Positions 13,307-25,140 of a stretch of DNA of 64,000 nucleotides are shown here, piece by piece. The stretch is from Halocaridina rubra (taxonomy: Eukaryota > Arthropoda > Malacostraca > Decapoda > Atyidae). The DNA lies in NCBI GenBank assembly GCA_037179515.1, contig JAXCGZ010011624.1, positions 1 through 64,000 of the forward strand, read 5' to 3'. A program made the position numbers and the translations under genes. The first letter of the stretch is position 1; each line of letters opens with the position of its first letter. A model generated the notes under the pieces. The model was not told the DNA's origin. It saw only the letters and a list, made by a program, of their open reading frames with translations, and did no database searches.

Positions 13307-14949
13307 CTTGTTCGCTTTTTCTGCATTTTTTTTTATCCACAAAATTGGAATAACACCTCCAAAAAATAATAGTAAAAAAATATGAAAATCGCGAATAATA
13401 CCCATGCAAAAAAAAAAAAAAAAAAATTCATTTTAGTAAAAAATCAACCAAATCAGAGGTACTTTTCCACCATCCTCCTCCTTTTCTACCGCTTAATGCG
13501 ATCGGATATTATGAAGATAATGGAAAAAAAGCATTAAGAACAAACAGCAAACAAATTTTCGATATAATATCATCAAGGAAATAACATGCGAGGGCGCATC
13601 AGCTGATACGGAAGTGGCAAAACGTTTGTGGTTAGAGGTTTCGTTTTCCTGTATCCTCCTCCTCTCCTACCGTTTAATGCGATTGAAAATTATGTAGAAA
13701 ATTGAAAAAAAGCATTAAGAACAAACAGTAAACATATTTTTTATATAATATCATCAGGAAAATAGCATGCGAGGGTGCATCAGTTGATCGGAAGTGGCAA
13801 AACGTTTGTGGATACAGGTTCGTTCTCCCGCATCCTCCTCCTCTTCTACCGCTTAATGCGATCGAATATTATGAAGAAAATTTAAAAATAGCATTAAGAA
13901 CAAACTGCAAACATATTTTTTATATAATATCACCAGGGAAATAACGTGCGAGGGTGCATCAGCTGATACGGAAGTGGCAAAACGTTTCTGGATAGAGGTT
14001 CGTTCTCCCGCATCCTCCTCCTCTTCTACCGCTTAATGCGATAAAATATTATGAAGAAATTGAAAAAAAGCATTAAGAACAAACAGGAAATAAACTTTCG
14101 ATATAATATCATCATCTAAATAGCATGCAGAGAATATATATATTTCATTTAAGTTTCCCCGATATACGTTTTCTTTGTAACGAATTGTATAGTTTTCTTT
14201 TTCTCTCAGCCGACTTCGTTTACGTTTAGATTTCGTGCAGCATTGTCGATATGTAAAGAAGAGAGAATAATGTTTAGAACCAAGGAATATTAATAATATA
14301 ATCTTGAAAATTAGATAAACCCCAAATAGAGTGAGTATATAAATATTTTATGAGTAAGATATTGTGCCTGAATAGTGATAAGCATCAGTTGATACAGAAG
14401 CGGCAAAATTTTTGCCAATAGAGGTTCGTTCTCCCGCATCCTCCTTCTCTTCTACAGCTTAATGCGATCGAATATCATGAAGAAAATTGAAAAAAAGCAT
14501 TAAGAACAAACAGCAAACAAACTTTTGATATAATATCATCAGGGAAATAGCGTGCGAGGGTGCATCAGCTGATACGGAGGCTTTGGCGACGAGTGAACCC
14601 CCCATGGATATGGGAAACCTCTCAAGTTTGGTTATATTACTGGCTTAAATAGATTCGCCTTGCAAGATTTCTGGTAGGTGCCAAATGTTTTGTTTGCTGA
14701 TGCCGGGATTAGGCTACCATGGTTATGCCTACTTGGATCCTGGATTGATGCTGCATGATTCACCTCGACTGGGCTAGTGTTGGATTTAAGCCTAGGTGCC
14801 CTGTATGATGTTGCTGCAGTTTTGGGCGCATGTTTCTTCAAGCCTAGTATACGTTTTTGCTATCCTAGCATACCGAATCGTCGGTTGTTTGGGGGCTACA
14901 TTAGCCTAAGTGTTTGTGGATACTGGTAAAATTACAGAATAGGTCCGCA

Positions 14950-15520
14950 ATGTCGTCGTCGTTGAATCAGATTAGAATTGATTGTTTTAATCCATCGAAA
15001 ATTTCCTTGGAATTATGGCTAAGCCTATTAGAGGCACATTTTAGTCATTTAAATGTCACTGAGGCTGACGAGAAAAAAAATCTCCTGCTTGTGTCATTGG
15101 GTACTGATGTTTTTAGTGTTTTAGGCAATCTTTGTGCTCCTGATTTGCCCCACACAAAGTCTTATGCAGACTTGGTTCAGTTATTGAAAGGTCATTTTAT
15201 TGTTAAGCCTTCTTATCACAGAAGTTTGATAGCCTTCCAGCAAAGAAAAAAAGGAAGGATGAGAGTGTAAAAGAATTGTATGCTGATTTAAAGGCTCTAG
15301 CAAAGCATTGTAATTTTGGCAACCAATTTGATGGTAGAGTAAGAGATCAGTTATTTATGGCTGTAGATGCTGAAGTTTATTTTTCAAATTTAGTGGCTGT
15401 CAACATAGATCTCCAAGCAATGACCTCTCAGGCTATTTTGGAGAGAATTTTGAACATGGAAAAAGCATTTGTAAGTGAGAAAGATGAGGTTCAGTCACAG
15501 GTTCAGGTTGTAAAAAGAAA
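14950..15520 (+). pseudogene. Gypsy gag remnant, frameshifted
   Basis: The ATG at 14950 opens a frame reading MSSSLNQIRIDCFNPSK, then a helical capsid-like stretch (about 100 aa) containing LWLSLLEAHF and LVQLLKGHF. The frame is lost in a poly-A run near 15246-15253 and continues in another frame as ELYADLKALAKHCNFG, typical of retroelement capsid. About 75 further codons follow before the sequence jumps into an inverted pol segment at about 15521. The gag C-terminus (nucleocapsid knuckle) and protease are absent. It would package genomic RNA if intact. Confidence 0.7.
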
Positions 15521-15994
15521 ATATCTAAATCTTTTGACAGCGAAAATCAAAGACAATCCTTCTTTATCTAACTGTGAATATTTCATCTCGGCACTACTCA
15601 ATTTCTTACTTGCAAAATAAATAGGTCTTTCTACTCCATTGACCTTTTGCAATAACACACATCCTACACCAACAGGTGAAGCATCAACTTCTACAATCAA
15701 GGGATATGACCCATCAAAATTTACTAACACTATAGAGTCTACAAAATCTTGCTTAAGACATTTAAAAGCATTCTGTTCAATCTTTGTCCATTTAACCTTG
15801 GCACCTTTTTTCAATAAATCATACAATGGAGCTGATTTAGTTGAAAAATTCTTAATAAATCTACAGTAAAATGTAATCATCCCTAATAAGGAGTGGACCT
15901 TTGCTTTTGAGGTAGGACATGGAGCATCCAAAATTGCTTTAACCTTCTTTGGGGATGGTTTTATTCCTTCACTTGATATACAGTAACCTAAATT
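15521..15994 (-). pseudogene. Inverted copy of gypsy RT-end/RNase H segment
   Basis: The minus strand reads YCISSEGIKPSPKKVKAIL, then FYCRFIKNFSTKSAPLYDLL, then VEVDASPVGVGCVLLQ and SAEMKYSQLDKEGLSLIFAV. It covers the end of reverse transcriptase and the start of RNase H (active-site Asp in VEVDAS). It corresponds to 16676-17155 of the same element in direct orientation but lacks the tandem duplication and the frameshift present there, so its frame is open for about 165 codons. It has replaced gag C-terminus, protease and the RT N-terminus. Confidence 0.85.
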
Positions 15995-16824
15995 GAACAA
16001 GTGTTTGAAGATTATAATGTTGATGTAAGCAAACCTATTTCTAGCACTGTAGCTAAATTCATTTAAGGAGTGATGCTATTCCAAAGTTTGTAAAAGCACG
16101 TACTGTTCCATTTGACCATAAAGAGATGGTTGAAGTGGCCATTGATAAACTTGTACGTGAAAATATTATAGAATCTGTTTCTCATAGTGAATGGGCTGCG
16201 CCTATTGTACCTGTGTTAAAAGAGAATAAGAAAGAAATTCGCCTATGTGCAGATTTTAAGCATTTGAATAAGCAAATACAATGTGATAAATACCCCTTGC
16301 CTAAGATTGATGAACTTTTGTGCAGTGTTGGTAAAGGCAAATTTTTTTCTAAGATTGATTTGAAGAATGCATATTTGCAAATACCTGTTGAAGAACAAAG
16401 TCAAGAGTTTTTAGTTATTAATACAAACAAAGGAATATATAAATACAAGAGGTTGCCATTTGGCTTGTACTCTTCTCCTGGTATTTTTAAAAAATTTATT
16501 TCACAGATCTTATGTAATATTGATGGTGTTGCTGCATATATGGATGATATAGTTGTCAGTGGTGAAACTAAAGATGAGCATGATGAGAGACTCAAGAAAG
16601 TTTTAAATGTGTTGCAATCTCATAATGTACAGATAAATAAGAGTAAAATAGTTTTAAATATGGAATGTATTGAATATTTAGGTTACTGTATATCAAGTGA
16701 AGGAATAAAACCATCCCCAAAGAAGGTTAAAGCAATTTTGGAAGCTCCATGTCCTACCTCAGTAGCAGAGGTCCACTCATTTTTAGGTCCACTCATTTTT
16801 AGGGATGATTACATTTTACTGTAG
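15995..16824 (+). pseudogene. Gypsy reverse transcriptase domain
   Basis: Translation shows the classic Ty3/gypsy RT blocks: EWAAPIVPVLKENKKEIRLC, KYPLPKIDELL, FSKIDLKNAYLQIPV (first catalytic Asp), KRLPFGLYSSPGIF and AAYMDDIVVSG (catalytic YMDD), then EYLGYCISSEGI. From 16126 the frame is open for 232 codons, but the last dozen are aberrant: a tandem duplication at about 16771-16802 shifts the frame at the RT/RNase H junction. It copies element RNA to DNA in the capsid. It lacks the upstream protease. Confidence 0.85.
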
Positions 16825-17236
16825 ATTTATTAAGAATTTTTCAACTAAATCAGCTCCATTGTATGATTTATTGAAAAAAGGTGCCAAGGTCAAATGGACA
16901 AAGATTGAACAGAATGCTTTTAAATGTTTTAAGCAAGATTTTGTAGACTCTAAAGTGTTAGTAAATTTTGATGGCTCATATCCCTTGATTGTAGAAGTTG
17001 ATGCTTCACCTGTTGGTGTAGGATGTGTGTTATTGCAAAAGGTCAATGGAGTAGAAAGATCTATTAATTTGCAAGTAAGAAATTGAGTAGTGCTGAGATG
17101 AAATATTCACAGTTGGATAAGGAAGGATTGTCTTTGATTTTCGCTGTCAAAAGATTTATATATTTTCTTTTGGGTAGAAAATTTATGGCCAGAACGGACC
17201 ATAAACCACTTTTAGGATTGTTTGGTAAAGATTAGC
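16803..17236 (+). pseudogene. Gypsy RNase H domain, broken
   Basis: The frame starting at 16805 reads through FYCRFIKNFST, VEVDASPVGVGCVLLQ and VNGVERS, then loses frame near 17065 relative to the inverted copy. The next frame gives SSAEMKYSQLDKEGLSLIFAV (Glu of the active site), KFMARTDHKPLLGLFG (catalytic Asp) and an in-frame TAG at about 17233. All RNase H landmarks are recognisable, but a frameshift and a stop disable translation. Confidence 0.8.
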
Positions 17237-18780
17237 CAATTCCTCAGAATGCTAATTCTAGGATACAAAGATGGGCTTTGTTACTTTCTCAATATGACTT
17301 TGATCTAGTGCATAAACCAGGAAAGGAAAATGTTATTGCCGATGCACTTAGCCGTCTTGCAGTAGAAGATGAAATTCAGTCTGGGATTCCTGCTGAGTAT
17401 GTAAGATTAGTGGAATTGCTTGATTTTGATGAAATTTCTTATAAGGTAATTAGACAATATAATAGGAAAGATAAAGTGATGTCTCAGTTAATTAATTGTC
17501 TAAGATTTGGTTGGTCTAAAGAAAATAATTTGTCACTCATGGAATATTGTAATGTTAAAGATGAATTGTCTCTTCATAATGATGTAGTGTTATACAGGAA
17601 TCGTATTGTAATACCTGTAGAATTGAGGTGTAAGGTATTGACTCATTTACATATTGGTCATAATGGAATAAATACCATGAAAGCAGAGGCCAGGAAATGG
17701 GTTTGGTGGCCAAAGATTGACCAAGACCTTGCAGAGATGACAAAGAATTGTAATATTTGCTTTAAGAATTATAAACAACAACCAGCTAATACTTTGTCAT
17801 GGCCTAATATGGGAAAACCATGGTCTAGGGTCCATATGGACTATGCAGGTCCTATTGATGGTAAATATTTTCTAATTGTCATTGATTCTTATAGTAAGTG
17901 CTTAGATATACAGTTCTCTAGTTCTGCAACATCTGGTGTCACTATAAATCACCTAAGGAAAGTATTTTCTAATTTTGGCTTGCCAGACATGATAGTGTCA
18001 GATAATGCTCCTAATTTTGTATCACAGGAAATGAAGGTGTTTTTGCAAAAGAATGGTATAAAACATGTTTGTCCTGCCCCTTATCATCCAGCCTCTAATG
18101 GTCTTGCAGAAAGAGCTGTAAGGACATTTAAGGAGGGTTTAAGAAAATTTAAAGAGGGAGATTATACTACTAGAGTTTGTCGTTTTCTTTATAACTATAG
18201 AAGAACTGTACATTATGCTACAGGAAAAGCTCCTGCAGAGATTATGTTTCATAGAAATTTCAGAGGTACTGTAGATGTAAAGCTGAAAGAAAGTAAAAAA
18301 TGTAATGATAGTCTTTCAAATGAAGAAAACATGTACAAAGTTGATGATGCTGTGTTTGCACGTAACTATGGTAAAGGTCCACTATGGGTGGAAGGTAGAA
18401 TTGTAGACGTATTGGGTTTAAGAACTTATAAAGTGCAAGTACATTGTTCAGGGAATATGATATGGAAAAGACATTCTGATCAATTGATGCATAGACATTT
18501 TGGAGATTTCAATCAGTCTAATAATGAAATGTTGAATAATGATTATGATAATCCTGTTGTAAGTGAAATTGAAGCTGATAATCCTGCTGTAACAAGTGTT
18601 CCTAGTGAATTAACAACCAATTCTAATATTATAGAAACAAATGGTGTACTTTCAAGAGATGTTATTAATGTGCCTTCAAGAGATGTAAGTAATAGTGCAT
18701 GTGATGAGTTACCTATACAGACTCCAGTAATGAGAAGGTCTCAAAGAAATATCAAACCCCCTGATCGTCTTAATTTGTAA
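17237..18780 (+). CDS. Gypsy integrase region, long open frame
   Basis: An open frame follows the TAG at 17233; the first ATG/TTG-type start is around 17278, giving about 500 codons. It starts with the RNase H tail (FDLVHKPGKENVIADALSRL). Next is the HHCC zinc-binding domain (His in HLHIGHNG, Cys pair in NCNICFKNY), then the integrase core with WSRVHMDYAG (first Asp), MIVSDNAPNF (second Asp) and YHPASNGLAERAVRTF (Glu). A C-terminal region suited to DNA binding ends at the TAA at 18778. Integrase would join element DNA to the genome. It would need the lost upstream frames for normal expression, so it is open but probably not functional. Confidence 0.88.
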
Positions 18781-18870
18781 ATAGTGTTTTGAACTCCTTA
18801 TATAGAATTTTCATGTGTGCCTTGTTTTAAGAAGTTGATGCTTTATTTTTTATATGTGATGTATTGCAAA

Positions 18871-18886
18871 TTCTAGGGGAAAGGAA
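18871..18886 (+). promoter_or_regulatory. Polypurine tract of the gypsy element
   Basis: The purine run AGGGGAAAGGAA lies immediately before the TGTTA start of the 3' LTR. This is the position where plus-strand DNA synthesis is primed. Confidence 0.75.
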
Positions 18887-19083
18887 TGTTATGATGTAAG
18901 TGATCTAATCTTTATTTATAATAAGGTTATCCCCTTTATCGCACCTCTTTTGTTTTCATTGTACTTATACCCGCTGTTGGTTTTCTAACGCTTATGTTGA
19001 TTTGAGCCGACCGGCACCCATTTCGCAACAATAAACTGGAAGCCATGATTTCTGCTTCTTATTAGGCACTACAAACCTTAACA
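18887..19083 (+). repeat. Gypsy 3' LTR, 197 bp
   Basis: It begins TGTTATGATG and ends CCTTAACA, so the 5-bp ends TGTTA/TAACA are inverted repeats, as LTRs require. An AATAAA lies at about 19030. The copy is directly followed by GAGGC. No matching 5' LTR exists upstream of 14582. Confidence 0.82.
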
Positions 19084-19442
19084 GAGGCAGCAAAATGTTT
19101 GCATTCTCGTGCTCACCGCCACCATGCACGTCCCAGTGTACAGTATGCCTGTTGCCCACCGCATATAGAGTACAATACAGTATACGAATTTCTTGCTGTA
19201 GAGTAAATTTGAATATCTTTAGTATACTCTTAAAAATAGATACAGGGCTTTCTGCTTTGTTATGTACTCATTAAATATGTTTTTACTTATCTTATATCTT
19301 GGGCATAGTGTGTCTATGTAAGGTTGTGGAACGTATCTATGCTCTTTATCATTGCTTCCTATGGAAAATGACTCATTTTTTTACGCAATTTTCGTTTTAC
19401 TTGTCACTTTTGAGAATCTATCTTCGCGTTATTCCAAGAAAA

Positions 19443-20143
<701 letters not shown>

Positions 20144-20788
20144 TGTTACCCCGGTTATTCGCGTTTCTTGGTTCGCGTTCTCACTCTATCGCGGTTTTAT
20201 TTTGGATAAATTATTATTTTATATTATGGGTATCCGCAAAAATATTAAAATATTGAAAAAAATTTTTTTCAGTATTTTCATTTTTTTATTGGAAATGTAA
20301 ATTTACGTTGCTTGCTGTTATTTATAGTGTAAAGGGTGTTTTTTTAATAGTGCAGGGAGGGTTTATACAGTTTGTAAACGAAAAAATAATTGTAAATGAG
20401 TATGTGTGTCACATCATCATCACCTCATTCATCGTAATTTTATCTATCACTTTCATAAAAATTTACGTTGCGTGCTGTTATTTATAATGTAAAGGGTGTT
20501 TTTTTAATAGTGCAGGGAGGGTTTATACAGTTCGTAAACGAAAAAATAATTGTAAATCAGTATGTGTGTCACGTCATCATCACCTCATTCACCGTAATTT
20601 TATCTATCACTTTCATAAAAATTTACGTTGCTTGCTGTTATTTATAATATAAAGGGTGTTTTTTTAACAGTGCAGGGAGGGTTTATACAGTACGTAAACG
20701 AAAAAATAATTGTGATTACCTAATTGTGTTTACGGGAAAGAGCCCAAAGCTCGTATCTTCCCGTCTCCTGAGAGGTTCCATTTTATAC

Positions 20789-21390
20789 TTAGTGATACTT
20801 ATCGTACCTGTCCTTAAAGCTATGGATTGAGATAGCATTAACTACCTCCTCGCTTAGCCAATTCCAATTATCAACTACTCTTACACTGAAAAAGTATTTC
20901 CTTACATCCTGCAAAGAAGTTTTCTTACCAAGCTTCAAACTATGATCTCTAGTTCTAGAGCCAGCCATATCAAAATATCGATCCCTATCCACTCTATCAT
21001 AACCATGAAGGAATTTAAAGACTGTCACCATATCCCCCCTCAATCTTCTAGCTTCGAGTGATGGTAAGTCTAATTCCCTCAGCCTCTCATCATAACTGAG
21101 ATTGTGTATTTCTGGCACCAGTTTCGTGGCATGTCTTTGAACTTTTTCAAGCTTAGCTATGTGCTTTTTCAAGTGCGGATTCCAAAAGGGGGCTGCATAT
21201 TCGAGTTTTGGCCTCACATAGGTTACATAAATATTTCTGAACATTTCCTTGTCCATGTGCCTGAAGGCTACCCTTACATTTGATAAGAATGCATATGCTG
21301 CCCTTACTATGCCATTTATATGTATTTCTGGAGACAAATCTGCCAGTATGTTTACTCCTAGATCTCTCTCATTTAAATAAGGTTCTCCAG
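20789..21390 (-). pseudogene. CR1-like RT C-terminal domain
   Basis: About 200 codons from RDLGVNILADLSPEI through VRPKLEYAAPFWNP, KLEKVQRHATKLV and RGDMVTVFKFLHGY to the stop. This is the thumb and C-terminal region typical of CR1/L2 LINE ORF2. Upstream it is fused, by an internal deletion at about 21375, to the end of an endonuclease domain, so the catalytic palm of RT is missing in this piece. Confidence 0.85.
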
Positions 21391-22190
21391 TCAATAACTG
21401 CAAAAAGCTCATTCATTTTGATGTAATCTCCTTTTGGATAGTTCCTCCTCATGTTCTCAGTGCCTCTACTCTCAGGAAGAATATCTTCAATGATATACTC
21501 CATCAACAACACAGAGTAGTCACTCTTTCCAATTGGTGGTTCATACTCAATTTTTTCAATATCCAGTACGTTATCTGTGGATATTAGATCAAGTAGTGAT
21601 GGCTCATCCCCACCCCTGGCCCTTGTTGGTTCCATTACATGTTGGTGTAGGAAATTCCCTTGTACGCAATCTAGGAATCTTGCCCCGAATGAGTCCTCAC
21701 CACTGTGTGGGTCAAGATTTATCCAATCTATCTCTTTATGATTAAAATCTCCCATAATCGAAATCCTACATTTTCTCTCCCATGCCATGTTAACAACTGA
21801 GTTTATGACTTCAATAGTACATATATGACTTTCCTCATAAACTTCTAACCTATGTTGGTTCCTTGGTGGGATATATACAAGTTATTATAATGCTCTCTGG
21901 CCCAGTATTTATGCGAGCAACAAGAAATTCCTTGAACTCACTTTCTATAGCAAAGTTTATTTCTTTAACTTGAATCCTTTCACTTATGAGCAGTGCTATC
22001 CCTCTACCAGTCCTCTCAGATCTTTCAACCCTTAATATTCTGAAGCCCTTAGGAAAAACTGTGACACTGTTTATGTCCTCACTCATCTTAGTCTCTGTAA
22101 TTGCTACTACATCTGCCTTACTGTTGTGAATCCTATCTTTTAATTCTATTGCCTTACCAGCTAATCCATCAGCATTTGTGTATAACAATC
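21380..22190 (-). pseudogene. CR1-like endonuclease domain, frameshifted
   Basis: The first part (22188-21850) carries the start of ORF2 (LYTNADGLAGKA, VVAITETKMSED, with the AP-endonuclease Glu). After a deletion and frameshift near 21860 the rest shows ISIMGDFNHKEIDW (catalytic D/N) and VEPPIGKSD-type sequence where the usual SDH has become SDY. Loss of that His would disable the nuclease. It is then fused to the RT C-terminus. Confidence 0.8.
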
Positions 22191-22420
22191 TTAATGAGGC
22201 CCCATTCCCTGATCTTCTGTCATTATCTTCTTTATCTCCCCTTGGTCTGGAAGAACTCTGAAATGAAAATTTTCCTTCTCTTCTTCATTTCTTTCCTCAT
22301 TTAGCCTGCTTGCCTCTTCCAACAAGTTTTTGATCTTTCCCATCTCTTTCTGTGTTCTGTGTTGTCTAATGAACACTTCTTTGAATTCTTGAAGGTCTTT
22401 TGAACTTTTTTTCATCAGTA
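22191..22420 (-). pseudogene. CR1-like ORF1 C-terminus
   Basis: About 75 codons (KDLQEFKEVFIR … EGEIKKIMTEDQG-type ending GPH) matching the end of ORF1 at 44100-44321. It overlaps the start of ORF2 as in the full element. The 5' end abuts RT sequence of the second LINE piece near 22420. Confidence 0.8.
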
Positions 22421-22425
22421 TTTCT

Positions 22426-24502
22426 CTACATTTCCTTGGCCATGTGCCTGAAGGCTACCCTTACATTTGCTAAGAAAGCACATGCTGCCAATTCTATGCC
22501 ATTTATATATATTTCTGGAGACAAAGCTGGCAGTATGTTTACTCCTAGATCTCTCTCATTTTCTGTCTCTTGAAGTTGTACTCCAGCCACCGAGTAGTCA
22601 AGCTTGGGCCTTCTTGCACTTGTACCCATTCTCATTACCTTACATTTTGAAGTATTGAATTTCATTAGCCACTTTTCTGACCACTCATGCAGATTATTTC
22701 GATCCTCCTGAAGTTCTCTACCATTGTTCTCGTTTTTTACTTTCTTCACAATCTTTGCATCATCTGCAAACATATTCATGAATGAATTTACAGACTCTGG
22801 TAGGTCATTTACATATACAAGGAACAAAAGTGGCCCTAAAACTGAACCCTGTGGAACTCCACTACTAACTCTTCTCCATTCAGACACTGAGTGTCTTACT
22901 CTAACCCTCTGTTCCCTTCCTTCTAAGTAAGTTTTTATCCATTCCAAAACATTTCCACCTATTCTAGCCATTGATTGCAGCTTCCTAATAAGTCTCCCAT
23001 GTGGAACAGTGTCAAACGCTTTCTGGAAGTCTAGGAATATGCAATCTGCCCAGCCCTCTCATTCCTGTAAGATTTGGCTTACCTCATCATAAAATTCTAA
23101 TAAGTTTGTTACTGTTGATCTACCTTCTCTGAAGCCATGTTGCCTCACTGACAAAAAGTTGAAGGATTCCAAGTGAAGAGAGATATGTTTCCTTAGTAGT
23201 TTCTCCATAACTTTGCAAACTATACTGGTCAAGGAAACTGGTCTATAGTTCAGAGCCGTATCCCTCCTTCCCTTTTTGAAGATAGGTATCACATTTGCTT
23301 ATTTTCAGCATCTTGGAATCTCCCCCGACTCCAGTGACTCCTTAAATATGATACTTAGTGCCACTGATATTGTGTTTGCGCATTTTTTAAGCATATGAGG
23401 GGATATGTCATCAGGACCTGTAGCTTTATGAACATCTAAATCCATCAGCGCTTTGCATACCTCTGTGGCTGTAAGGTTGATGTTCTCTAATACCGGCCCT
23501 TGAGCTTCTATCACTGCAATCTGAGGGGGTGGGGTATTTTCTACTGTAAATACTGACTGAAACTCCTTGTTCATTTCTTTGCAGATCTCTTCATCCGTCT
23601 CAGTGATGCTTCCATCCGCTCTCTTTAGCCTTAAAACCTGTTCTTTTACCTTCAGTTTTCCTCTGATAAAGCTGTGGAAAAGCTTGGGATTTTCTTTAGC
23701 CTTCCTGGTGATGTCCCTCTCATAGTCTCTCTCTGCCTCTCTCCTTTTACTTAGGTAATCATTTCTTGCTCTTTTGTAGGTTTGCCAGGCATTTATGTTT
23801 TTTCTCCTCCTATACCTTTTCCAGCATTTGTCTCTCCACTCCTTAGCTCTTTTACACCCATTATCGAACCATTTCTCTCTGGCATGAATTACACCTACTT
23901 TGGTGACAGGTATGCAGCAATCTACTATCTTCCCATATTTCTCACAAAAGATGTCATACATTTCTTGTACAGATTTGTTGTAAAATAAGGTTCTCCAGTC
24001 AATAACTGCAAAAAGCTCATTCATTTTGATGTAATCTCCTTTCCGATAGTTCCTCCTCATGTCCTCAGTGCCTCTACTCTCAGGAAGAATATCTTCAATG
24101 ATATACTCCATCAACAACACACAGTGGTCACTCTTTCCAATTGGTGGTTCATAGTCAATTTTTTCAATATCCAACACATTATCTGTGAACACTAGATCAA
24201 GTAGTGATGGCTCATCCCCACCCCTGGCCCTTGTTGGTTCCATTACATGTTGGTGTAGGAAATTCCCTTGTACGCAATCTAGGAATCTTGCCCCGAATGA
24301 GTCCTCACCACTGTGTGGGTCAAGATTTATCCAATCTATCTCTTTATGATTAAAGTCTCCCATAATCAAAATCCTACATTTTTTTTCCCGTGCCATGTTA
24401 ACAACTGAGTTTATGACTTCAATAGTACCTATATGACTTTCCTCATAAACTTCAAGCCTATTTTGGTTCCTTGGTGGGTTGTATACAACAGTTATTATAA
24501 TG
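22426..24502 (-). pseudogene. CR1-like ORF2: endonuclease plus RT, 3'-truncated
   Basis: It reads from VVYNPPRNQNRLEVYEESH through ILIMGDFNHKEIDW and PIGKSDHCVLL (intact catalytic Asp/Asn and Asp-His), then the linker and RT: GPDDISPHMLKK, ALNYRPVSLTS, QHGFREGRSTV, FLDFQKAFDTVPHG (first Asp), SGVPQGSVLGPLLFL and MFADDAKIV (catalytic ADD). It stops at the KEM following FRHM. Frames are broken near 23300 and 23050. No 3' end of its own. Confidence 0.85.
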
Positions 24503-25140
24503 AGTATGTAAATGAGTATGTATGTCATGTCATCATCACCTCGTTCACCGTAATTTTATCTATCACTTTCATAAAAATTTATGTTGCTTGCTGTTATTTA
24601 TAATGTAAAGGGTGTTTTTTTAACAGTTCAGGGAGGGTTTATACAGTACGTAAACGAAAAAATAATTGTAAATGAGTATGTATGTCACGTCATCATCACC
24701 TCATTCACCATAATTTTATCTATCACTTTCATAAAAATCTACGTTGCTTGCTGATATTTATAATGTAAAGGTTGTTTTTTAACAGTGCAGGGGGGTTTAT
24801 ACAGTACGTAAACGAAAAAATAATTGTAAATGAGTATGTATGTCACGTCATCATCATCACATTCACGGTAAGTTTTCCTATCACTTACATAAAAATTTAC
24901 GTTGCTTGCTGTTATTGATAATGTAAAGGGTGTTTTTTTAACAGTGCAGGGAGGGTTTATACAGTACATAAACGAAAAAATAATTGTAAATGAGTATGTA
25001 TGTCACGTCATCATCACCTCATTCACCGTAATTTTATCTATCACTTTCATAAAAATTTACGTTGCTTGCTGTTATTTATAATGTAAAGGGTGTTTTTTGA
25101 ACAGTGCAGGAAGGGTTTATGCAGTACGTATAAACCCTTG
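24503..25140. repeat. 160-bp units of family A (middle block)
   Basis: Four direct units between the two LINE insertions. At 25111-25139 the sequence AAGGGTTTAT and, 9 bases later, ATAAACCCTT make a perfect 10-bp hairpin that is not in normal units, just at the LINE junction. Confidence 0.85.

Larger units (their letters stand above)
14582..19083 (+). mobile_element. Ty3/gypsy retrotransposon, degenerate, 3' LTR only
   Basis: The order is primer-binding-like start (TTTGGCGACGAG at 14582), leader, gag, an inverted pol fragment, reverse transcriptase, RNase H, integrase, polypurine tract and a 197-bp 3' LTR. GAGGC occurs immediately before 14582 (14577-14581) and after 19083 (19084-19088), and the family B host has this sequence once, so it reads as a 5-bp target duplication. 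There is no 5' LTR: the left junction lies where the primer-binding site should begin. The integrase type and domain order suit a Ty3/gypsy element, possibly Mag-like. Protease is missing. Several frameshifts and a stop make it non-autonomous. Confidence 0.85.
20713..24502 (-). mobile_element. Chimeric CR1/L2-like LINE fragments
   Basis: On the minus strand, a piece running from the endonuclease to the end of RT (24502-22426) is joined directly to a second piece. The second piece starts in the ORF1 C-terminus (22420), runs through the endonuclease, skips most of RT, and ends with the RT C-terminus and 3' end (20713). The 3' end has the same TGTTTACGGGAAAGAGC and TGATTACCTAATTG tail (plus-strand view) as the full LINE at 42746-47220. 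The insertion lies inside a 160-bp unit that is uninterrupted in the opposite arm. Confidence 0.85.

Noticed and set aside
14632..14841. 69-aa minus-strand ORF at the gypsy 5' leader
   Set aside because: It lies in the untranslated leader between the primer-binding-like start and gag, on the antisense strand; it has no domain.
22101..22304. Small hydrophobic ORFs antisense to the CR1-like LINE (also at 44208-44411 and 23782-23988)
   Set aside because: They recur wherever the LINE is present and are antisense to well-recognised ORF1/ORF2 domains.
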